Of a stretch of DNA of 64,000 nt, positions 50,644 through 57,814 are shown piece by piece; the first letter of the stretch is position 1; the number at the start of each line of letters is the position of its first letter. Under the pieces are notes generated by a model. It was given only the letters and a program-made list of their open reading frames with translations, had not been told where the DNA came from and did no database searches. The translations under genes and the position numbers were made by a program. Origin of the DNA: Embiotoca jacksoni (Eukaryota > Chordata > Actinopteri > Embiotocidae); the NCBI GenBank assembly GCA_022577435.1, contig JAKOON010000069.1:93501-157500 (forward strand). The letters run 5' to 3'.

Positions 50644-51792
50644 ATGAACCCAGCAACCGCAGCAGAATCCACCTCTGCGGACCAACTGCAGAGGGCTCTT
50701 ACGACCCAGGGGATTCTCGTCGGGCAGCACCATCAGCTGATCCAGGGACTGACTGACGCTCAGCAGGCTCTCGGCTCCCAGGTGGCTGGGCTCGGGGCTA
50801 TGATGCGGGATCTCACTCTCGCTCTCCAGGCCGTCGCTGGTCCGCCCGTCGCTGGACTACCCGTCGCTGTTCCGCCCGTCGCTGGACTACCCGTCGCTGT
50901 TCCGCCCGTCGCTGGTCCGCCCGTCGCTGGACTACCCGTCGCTGTTCCGCCCGTCGCTGGACTACCCGTCGCTGTTCCGCCCGTCGCGGCTTCACCTCCT
51001 CCCCGTGAGTAATTTGTTCCGCCCCCGGAGCCCTTTCACGGGGCTACACGGGGTTGCCGAGGATTCTTATTACAAGTGATGTTAGTGTTCCGACAGCAGC
51101 CTATCTCCTATGCCTCGGACAGTTCGAGGATCTCCTATATTACAGGGTTGCTGCGAGGACGGGCCTTGATCTGGGCTGAGGCATGGCAGACTCGGAACCC
51201 AGTAGACTCTACCTCGTTCGCACGGCTGAGGGAGGAGTTTGAAAAGGTGTTTGATCACCCGGAGTACTCCAGTAATGCGATACAGCGGCTGCTTCACCTA
51301 CGCCAGGGCTCTACAAGCGCTGCTGAGTTTTCAGTGGAGTTCTGGATCCTAGCCGCCGAGTCCGGCTGGGACGAGAGGGCCCTGCGGGGTGTGTACCAGA
51401 ACAGTTTATCTGAGGAGCTTAAGTATGAGCTCGCCGTTCGGGAGGAGGCTGACTCTTTAGATGAACTCATCTCTCTCTCCATTCGGCTGGATAACCGGAT
51501 GAGGGAGAGAAGGCGCGAGAGGACCCGCCGGACCGTCCGGCCGGGCCGTCAGTCTAACTCCTATTCCTGTTTCCCGCTCCAGGCACCCACACGTCGACCC
51601 ACTCCCGATCAGTTGGACCACACTGCTACGACGCCGCCAGCGGACGAGGAGCCCATGCAGCTGGGGAGGTCGCATCTCACTCTGCAGCAGAGGGAGCAGC
51701 GCCTCAGGTCGGGAGTTTGCCTCTACTGCGGGGAGCCAGGGCATCGCATCGCCTCCTGTCCAGTTCGCCCAAAAGAGGGGGCTCGCCAGTAG
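50644..51792 (+). pseudogene. gag: Retrotransposon gag, interrupted by one stop codon
   Basis: One reading frame of 382 codons from ATG 50644 to TAG 51790-51792, broken by a single in-frame TAA at 51010-51012 (codon 123). Both halves stay in the same frame. The N-terminal part (QLQRALTTQGILVGQHHQLI, helical) is typical of chromovirus Gag. It is followed by a repeated Pro/Val/Ala tract at 50830-50990 built on 15- and 30-bp DNA units. After the stop come capsid-like sequence (ISYITGLLRGRALIWAEAW, FDHPEYSSNA) and one CCHC zinc knuckle, CLYCGEPGHRIASC, near the C-terminus, which binds the genomic RNA. The stop lies between the variable tract and the capsid, so a full-length product is not expected from this copy. 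Confidence 0.9.
50830..50990 (+). repeat. 15/30-bp minisatellite in gag
   Basis: Alternating units CCGCCCGTCGCTGGT, CTACCCGTCGCTGTT and related 15-mers, always a multiple of three, encode a PPVAGLPVAV repeat. Length changes here keep the frame. Confidence 0.9.
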
Positions 51793-54700
51793 TGGTTGGG
51801 ATACTGGCGAGCGAATCCACGCGTTTCCCCCATCCCAAGTCCCGCCTGACGTTGCCAGCGAGCCTGGTTTTGCCATCAGGTCCTCTTCACCTCTCGGCCA
51901 TTATTGACTCTGGAGCCGAACAGAACTTTTTAGACTCCACGTTCGTCTCCAGGCACGGGATTCTGGTGGAGGCTCTGGAGCGGCCGCTGTCGGTACGTGC
52001 CCTGGATGGCAGTCCGCTGGCGACTATTACACACCGAACTCTGCCCATTCCTCTGCTCGTGTCAGGCAATCATCGCCACAAGATTCGCTTGTATGTGTTC
52101 CCGTCTCCTCTGACGCCCCTGGTTCTGGGTCATCCTTGGCTCCGGGACCACAACCCCCGGATCGACTGGATAGGAGAGAGAGTCTTGGGTTGGAGCCCGG
52201 CCTGTCACTCACGCTGCCTCTTGTCCGCCGTTCCCCAACCTGAGAACATCCCCTGCAGTTCTACGGCCGGACCTGATCTATCCTCCGTTCCCCGGGAGTA
52301 CGCGGACCTGGGGGAGGTTTTTAGTAAGGAACAAGCCCTCTCCCTACCACCTCATCGACCGTACGATTGCGCCATCGAGTTGCTCTCTGGCGCATCGTTT
52401 CCCTCCAGCCGCCTCTACAATCTGTCCCGACCCGAGCGAGAGGCGATGGAGCAATACATCACAGACTCTCTAGCCGCAGGAATTATCCGTCCCTCATCCT
52501 CCCCTCTGGGAGCAGGGTTTTTTTTTGTAACCAAGAAAGACAAGACCCTGCGTCCCTGCATTGACTATCGTGGTCTCAACCAGATTACCACCAAAAATAA
52601 ATACCCTCTACCACTGCTAGACTCCGTTTTCGAGTCTCTCGCTGGGGCCACCGTGTTCTCTAAATTGGACCTCCGTAACGCCTACCACCTGGTCCGAATC
52701 CGAGAGGGAGATGAGTGGAAGACGGCGTTCAACACCCCCCTTGGCCATTTTGAATATTTGGTCATGCCTTTCGGTCTGACCGATGCCCCTGCTGTTTTCC
52801 AGGCCCTGGTGAACGACGTTCTTCGGGACTTCCTGAACCGGTTCGTGTTCGTCTACTTGGACGACATATTGATTTACTCTGCTACCCCCAAGGAACACTA
52901 CCATCATGTCCGTCAGGTCCTTCAAAGACTCCTCGAGAATCGGCTCTTCATTAAGGCAGAGAAGTGCGAGTTCCACGTCCCCTCAGTCCAGTTTTTGGGC
53001 TTTATCATAGAGGAGGGGCAGGTCCGTAAGGACCCGGAGAAGGTTAGAGCTGTGACGGAATGGCCTGTGCCCTCCTCCCGAAAGAGACTTCAGCAGTTCC
53101 TAGGTTTTGCCAATTTTTACCGGCGATTCATCCGGGGTTACAGCCAGACCGCTCTTCCCCTTACTCGACTCACATCCACCAAGGTGGATTTTAGCTGGAC
53201 GCCCGAGGCCAACAAGGCTTTTTTGACCCTCAAAGAACTGTTCGTCTCGGCTCCTATCCTCGCACATCCGGACGAGAAGCGCCAGTTCGTAGTCGAGGTG
53301 GACGCCTCTGATACCGGGGTCGGGGCAGTACTGTCCCAACGTTCAGTTGCTGATTCCAGACTCCGACCCTGTGCGTTCTTCTCCCGAAGACTCTCCCCAG
53401 CCGAGCGGAATTACGACGTGGGTAACCGAGAACTGCTGGCTGTGAAATTAGCTCTGGAGGAGTGGAGGCACTGGCTGGAGGGATCAGCGCAGCCTTTTGT
53501 CATCCTCACCGATCATAAGAACCTAGAGTATATACACACAGCCAGAAGACTAAACCCACGTCAGGCCCGCTGGGCATTATTTTTCTCCCGCTTCAATTTC
53601 ACCATCACTTTTCGTCCAGGGCACAAGAACACTAAGCCCGACGCCCTGTCCCATCAGTTTTCCCCGGATGAAGAGGAGCCAACCCCGGACACCATTGTGC
53701 CTCCCTCCTGCGTGCTAGGAGCGCTGACTTGGGAGGTCGAGACGGCGGTGCGTGAGGCTCAGCGGACCCAGCCTGACCCCGGAGGAGGTCCCCCTGACCG
53801 GCTGTTCATTCCTCCGTCCGTCCGTTCCCAGGTCCTGCGGTGGGCTCATGACTCCCGGCTCTCCGGCCACCCAGGTATCCGCCGAACCATACACTGGCTT
53901 CGCCGCACCTTCTGGTGGCCATCCCTCGAGGAGGACTCGCGAGCCTACGTCTTGGCCTGCACTACATGTGCCCGCAATAAGGCTTCGCACCGACCCCCTG
54001 TGGGACTACTACAACCACTCCCCACCCCCCAGCGCCCATGGTCTCATATTGCCATGGACTTTGTCACGGGTTTCACTCCATCTGACCGGAATACGGTCAT
54101 CCTCACCATAGTGGATCGGTTCTCGAAGGCGGCCCACTTCATTCCACTCCTCAAGCTTCCGTCTGCCCAGGAGACCGCTGACCTGCTGACCCTGCATGTC
54201 GTCCGACTCCATGGCATCCCTGTGGACATTGTGTCTGATCGGGGTCCGCAGTTCGCCTCTCAGGTCTGGAAGGCGTTTTGCCGGACCATCGGGGCCACGC
54301 CCAGCCTCTCCTCAGGGTTCCACCCCCAGACAAATGGACAGACCGAGAGGCTGAATCAGGAGTTGGAGGCCGTCCTTCGGTGTGTGACCACCGCCAATCC
54401 CGCATCCTGGAGCCGTCACCTTCCGTGGGTAGAATACGCCCACAACTCGCACACCTCCGCTGCCACTGGACTGTCCCCCTTCGAGGCCTCCCTGGGCTAT
54501 CAACCTCCCCTGTTCCCTAGCCAAGAGGTCGAGGTAGCAGTCCCATCGGTCCAGGTCCATGCCCGTCGCTGTAGGCGGGTGTGGAGGGAGACTCGGGCCG
54601 CCCTACTCCGCACTGCAGAACAGAACAAGAGGGTGGCAGATCGTCGCCGAGTTCCCGCTCCCGTGTACCAGCTCGGACAGCAAGTTTGGCTCTCAACGAA

Positions 54701-55118
54701 GGATATTCCCCTTCGTACAGAGTCAAGGAAGCTGTCCCCGAGATTCATTGGGCCCTTCCCGATCACCGCTATAATCAACCCCGTCACAGTCAAACTACAG
54801 TTACCAGCCTCCATGAGAATTCACCCTGTCTTCCATGTCTCTCTCCTGAAACCCGTGGTCACCAGCCCATTAAATCCTCCGGCCACACCCCCTCCACCAC
54901 CCCGCATTATCGATGGAGGGCCCGTCTATACGGTCAATCGCCTCCTCGATGTCCGCCACAGAGGTAGGGGGTTCCAGTATCTGGTAGATTGGGAGGGTTA
55001 TGGGCCGGAGGAGCGGTGCTGGGTACCACGCTCCCGAAACTTGGATCCTGAGATGGTTCGCACCTACCATCGACAGAACCCTGACAAGCCTGGCGGTTCG
55101 CCAGGAGGCTCCCGTTGA
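51717..55118 (+). CDS. pol: Retrotransposon Pol polyprotein with chromodomain
   Basis: Open frame of 1,133 codons, -1 relative to gag. True Pol translation most likely enters by frameshifting at 51768-51774, so the first 17 codons from the ATG are probably only the zinc-knuckle region read in another frame. Residue positions from that ATG: aspartic protease DSGAEQ 64-69; reverse transcriptase about 240-430 with LDLR (D318) and the YLDD catalytic box 380-383; RNase H with D529, E572 and D599; integrase zinc finger H711, H718, C748, C751; integrase core D781, D841, E877 (D,D-35-E); GPF-type motif 1012-1014; C-terminal chromodomain about 1070-1115 (YTVNRLLDVR, YLVDWEGYG). No stop or frameshift is seen. 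The chromodomain normally reads histone marks and directs insertion to heterochromatin. Confidence 0.97.
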   Translation: MPLLRGARASHRLLSSSPKRGGSPVVVGILASESTRFPHPKSRLTLPASLVLPSGPLHLSAIIDSGAEQNFLDSTFVSRHGILVEALERPLSVRALDGSPLATITHRTLPIPLLVSGNHRHKIRLYVFPSPLTPLVLGHPWLRDHNPRIDWIGERVLGWSPACHSRCLLSAVPQPENIPCSSTAGPDLSSVPREYADLGEVFSKEQALSLPPHRPYDCAIELLSGASFPSSRLYNLSRPEREAMEQYITDSLAAGIIRPSSSPLGAGFFFVTKKDKTLRPCIDYRGLNQITTKNKYPLPLLDSVFESLAGATVFSKLDLRNAYHLVRIREGDEWKTAFNTPLGHFEYLVMPFGLTDAPAVFQALVNDVLRDFLNRFVFVYLDDILIYSATPKEHYHHVRQVLQRLLENRLFIKAEKCEFHVPSVQFLGFIIEEGQVRKDPEKVRAVTEWPVPSSRKRLQQFLGFANFYRRFIRGYSQTALPLTRLTSTKVDFSWTPEANKAFLTLKELFVSAPILAHPDEKRQFVVEVDASDTGVGAVLSQRSVADSRLRPCAFFSRRLSPAERNYDVGNRELLAVKLALEEWRHWLEGSAQPFVILTDHKNLEYIHTARRLNPRQARWALFFSRFNFTITFRPGHKNTKPDALSHQFSPDEEEPTPDTIVPPSCVLGALTWEVETAVREAQRTQPDPGGGPPDRLFIPPSVRSQVLRWAHDSRLSGHPGIRRTIHWLRRTFWWPSLEEDSRAYVLACTTCARNKASHRPPVGLLQPLPTPQRPWSHIAMDFVTGFTPSDRNTVILTIVDRFSKAAHFIPLLKLPSAQETADLLTLHVVRLHGIPVDIVSDRGPQFASQVWKAFCRTIGATPSLSSGFHPQTNGQTERLNQELEAVLRCVTTANPASWSRHLPWVEYAHNSHTSAATGLSPFEASLGYQPPLFPSQEVEVAVPSVQVHARRCRRVWRETRAALLRTAEQNKRVADRRRVPAPVYQLGQQVWLSTKDIPLRTESRKLSPRFIGPFPITAIINPVTVKLQLPASMRIHPVFHVSLLKPVVTSPLNPPATPPPPPRIIDGGPVYTVNRLLDVRHRGRGFQYLVDWEGYGPEERCWVPRSRNLDPEMVRTYHRQNPDKPGGSPGGSR
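51768..51812 (+). promoter_or_regulatory. Programmed -1 frameshift signal (slippery site plus stem-loop)
   Basis: C CCA AAA at 51768-51774 is a canonical X XXY YYZ heptamer in the gag frame, and slipping back one base enters the pol frame. Six bases later, GCTCGCCAGTA (51781-51791) and TACTGGCGAGC (51802-51812) form a perfect 11-bp stem with a 10-nt loop. Heptamer, spacer and stem have the layout of retroviral and sushi/PEG10-type frameshift sites. The gag stop (51790-51792) lies at the top of the stem. Confidence 0.85.
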
Positions 55119-55129
55119 GAGGGGGGTAC
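55117..55129 (+). other. Polypurine tract
   Basis: GAGAGGGGGGTAC lies directly before the 3' LTR and overlaps the pol stop codon. This is the standard plus-strand primer position. Confidence 0.88.
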
Positions 55130-55943
55130 TGTTAGGATTCCTGTCTGTTCCCAGTGTGTTTTCCCCTGTTTAACCCCCGAATACCTTTCCTCCTGTGTCC
55201 TGTCATTTCCCTGTCTGTTTTTTCTCCCTCAGCAGTACCCTCCTCCAAGCACCGCCCACTACCGCACCTCTCCAACAGCACAGCTGAGCGGCATTCCAAT
55301 TGATTACGCCGGCCGCTACTAATACTCCGGTCTCCGGCCCATCCGGTGTCAGTTCGTCCGTTGCCTACCCGTCAACCCGTCCAGTAAGTCCGTTCCGTCT
55401 CCCGTTGTTGAGATTACGATTCTGACCTGTTTCCTGTTTCCTGCCGTTCAGTGTTGGGCCACGGGCATCCACCTGAACGAAGAAGATTCCAGATCGTTCC
55501 TCGGAGATCATCTGCTGCAATCTTGGCAATCCTGTGTCGAGCTAGGAGTGTCACACAGTCGAACCTGCCGGTTCCGTCCAGTGTCGAGCCACGGGCATCA
55601 CCTGCACGAAGAGACCCTCCAGTGCGTTCCTCGGAGATCCGCTGTCGAGGTTTGGGGCGATCCTGTGTCGAGTCGCGGACGTCACACAGTCGATCCAGCC
55701 AATCAGCTCGCTGAGGAGAGATCTGGGGATTCCCCCAGCGGCGCATCGCCGTTCGTCTACGTCACCCGGCCACGTGTCAAGGGGAACCCCGGGGATTCCC
55801 TCGTGTGGCGAAGCGCAAATTGACACAGACTCTTGGCGTGCATTTCCTGTTTGTTCTCACTGCCCGGGGAATAAAGACCTGATTCCTAAGAGATTTTGCC
55901 GTGTGTCTGCATTTGGGTTCGTTGATCCCCTCACCCCATAACA
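55130..55943 (+). repeat. 3' LTR
   Basis: 814 bp, the same length as the 5' LTR with no indels. About nine substitutions separate them by eye, giving near 1.1% divergence. The polyadenylation signal AATAAA is at 55870-55875. Followed by the CCAAT target duplication. Confidence 0.97.
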
Positions 55944-56450
55944 CCAATAGAACCAATAGAATCAGTAGAACCAGTAGAAATCAACAGAACCAGTAGAAAT
56001 CAGTAGTACCAATAGAATAAGTAGAACCAATAAAACCAATTGAACCAATAAAACCAATAGAAATCAGTAGAACCAATAGAACCATGATAACCAATAGAAC
56101 CAATAGAATCAGTAGAACCAATAGAAATCAATAGAACCAGTAGAAATCAGTAGTACCAATAGAATAAGTAGAACCAATAGAACCAGTAGAACCAATAGAA
56201 ATCAGTAGAACCAATACAATCAGTAGAACCAGTAGAATCAGAATAAGTAGAACCAAAAGAACCAGTAGAACCAGTATAAATCAGTCGAACTAACAGAACT
56301 AATAGAACCAGTAGAACTCAGTAGAACTAATAGAACCGGTAGAACTCAGTAGAACTAATAGAATCAGTAGAACTCAGTAAAACTAATAGAACCAGTAGAA
56401 CTAGTAGAAATCAGTGGAACTAATAGAACCAGGAGAACCAGGAGAACCAC
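55944..56450. repeat. AGAACCAATAGAACCAGT minisatellite, right part
   Basis: Continuation of the array at 49730-49812: units AGAACCAATAG, AGAACCAGTAG, AGAAATCAGTAG and AGAACTAATAG, becoming more diverged towards 56450. Confidence 0.92.
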
Positions 56451-57073
56451 ATGGAGAGCTGCAGGTTATCAATACATGTATGATGATGTCAGAGGTTCAT
56501 CTGGACAAGTATTGGTTCATTTGATTAACTTTCGTGGAATAAAGTGTAGTTTTAGGAAATCAGATTAAATAAAAACTGATTTTTATAGATGAGTTTTACA
56601 AAACGAGATGATGTTTTAAAATTTTCGACATTAAAATATATTTAATACAATAATTACATTTTCTGGGTCAGAAGTTTTATGAAATCCGATTTAATTGATT
56701 TTGTAAATGACATTTGTAAATAAATTTCATATTAGTTTGTTTTTAATCAGTAAACATTTTTTATTAGATCAGATTGAATGATCAGAACCTGTATTGATGA
56801 CAGCTGATCAATAAATCTGATAAATTAATAAATAGAACTTACTGAAAGAAAGTTGCTCTGAAATATTCCAACAGAAATGATTCTGCTCATCTCTTCTCCA
56901 ATAAAACCACCGATTACTGCTCGTAAAATCAAGGTTTTTTTGAATGGAGTCTGGTGTGTCTGTCCTGTCTGTCAGGACGGGTCGGAGTCTGTGAGTCCAC
57001 CGACCACCGACACTTTTATACGACTCAGCGCTGTGGTGTCACACATTCTTACTGCTGTCGCCCTTGACAACGG

Positions 57074-57074
<1 letters not shown>
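56451..57074. other. AT-rich intergenic sequence
   Basis: Ordinary AT-rich sequence between the minisatellite and the CA repeat. No reading frame, RNA gene or repeat was recognised. Confidence 0.6.
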
Positions 57075-57124
<50 letters not shown>

Positions 57125-57318
57125 CACACACACACACACACACTCATACACACACACAGACACACGCACACACACAACATTCACACAAACACACACACAC
57201 TCATACACACACACACACACACTCTCACACACACACACACTCACACACACACAACATTCACACAAACACACACACACTCATACACCCACACACTCACACA
57301 CACACTCTCACACACACT

Positions 57319-57377
<59 letters not shown>

Positions 57378-57389
57378 ACGCACACACAC
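57075..57389. repeat. (CA)n compound microsatellite
   Basis: CA runs interrupted by CTCA, CATA and CAACATTCACACAAA. A block of about 80 bp is repeated (ACAACATTCACACAAACAC at about 57176 and 57252). At the right end the CA run meets a GTGTGTGTGTGT run across CTGTGG (57379-57407), forming a short palindrome. Confidence 0.95.
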
Positions 57390-57631
57390 TGTGGTGTGTG
57401 TGTGTGGTGCGTTCAGGTGCCTCTGAAACAACGGGTTTAAAGAAAGTCTCCAGAGAAACGTTCAGTTCAGAAGTCCATTGAGAATCTGTCTGATTTTATT
57501 TTTCATTCAGTCTCAGTGGTGAGTGATGTTGGTCTGATTACCCATGATGCACTGCAGCCAGGAGGGACAGTTGGTCTAAATGTTGCTGTTTGTTAAAATA
57601 AAACTCTCACACTCATTTTTCTTCTTCACTC

Positions 57632-57637
57632 TTTATT
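57632..57637 (-). terminator. eno3: eno3 polyadenylation signal
   Basis: AATAAA on the minus strand, about 180 nt after the enolase stop codon. It is the first such hexamer downstream, giving a 3' UTR of about 200 nt. Confidence 0.75.
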
Positions 57638-57814
57638 CACTGTGTTATTTAGAAAACGTTGTTCATGGAATTACAGCTTGGAAGGCGGGGTCAAACCCAC
57701 CATGACCTCTGACCCTTCACTACACGCTGTTGGGGGAGGGGCTTCAGGGTCATCGTCAGGTGTCAGTCAGTTGCTTTGGCAACAGAGAGGAAAGAAGGAG
57801 GGAGGGGCGGAGCT

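Larger units (their letters stand above)
49813..55943 (+). mobile_element. Ty3/Gypsy chromovirus (Tf1/sushi-like LTR retrotransposon)
   Basis: A complete 6,131-bp LTR element. It has two 814-bp LTRs that begin TGTTA and end TAACA, a 5-bp target duplication CCAAT at 49808-49812 and 55944-55948, gag and pol, a polypurine tract before the 3' LTR, and no env. Pol order is protease, reverse transcriptase, RNase H, integrase, chromodomain, which defines a chromovirus. The lack of a tRNA-type primer site, the self-complementary leader and the -1 gag/pol frameshift fit the vertebrate Tf1/sushi group. The LTRs differ at about nine positions, so insertion is recent. One in-frame stop breaks gag, so this copy probably cannot move by itself. 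It sits inside a minisatellite. Confidence 0.96.

Noticed and set aside
50097..50672. Overlapping 70-135-codon frames in the LTRs on both strands
   Set aside because: They occur in both LTRs, lie in regulatory sequence with a polyadenylation signal, and resemble no protein I know.
51717..51767. ATG at 51717 as the true start of Pol
   Set aside because: It lies over the Gag zinc knuckle in another frame, and a strong frameshift site 51 bases later explains how the pol frame is entered.
51082..54814. Many 60-139-codon frames antisense to gag and pol
   Set aside because: Shadows of the coding strand in GC-rich sequence; none carries a domain, while the plus strand carries the full set of Gag/Pol motifs.
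56877..57440. His/Thr-rich frames over the (CA)n repeat
   Set aside because: Microsatellite translation in both phases, with no coding features on either side.
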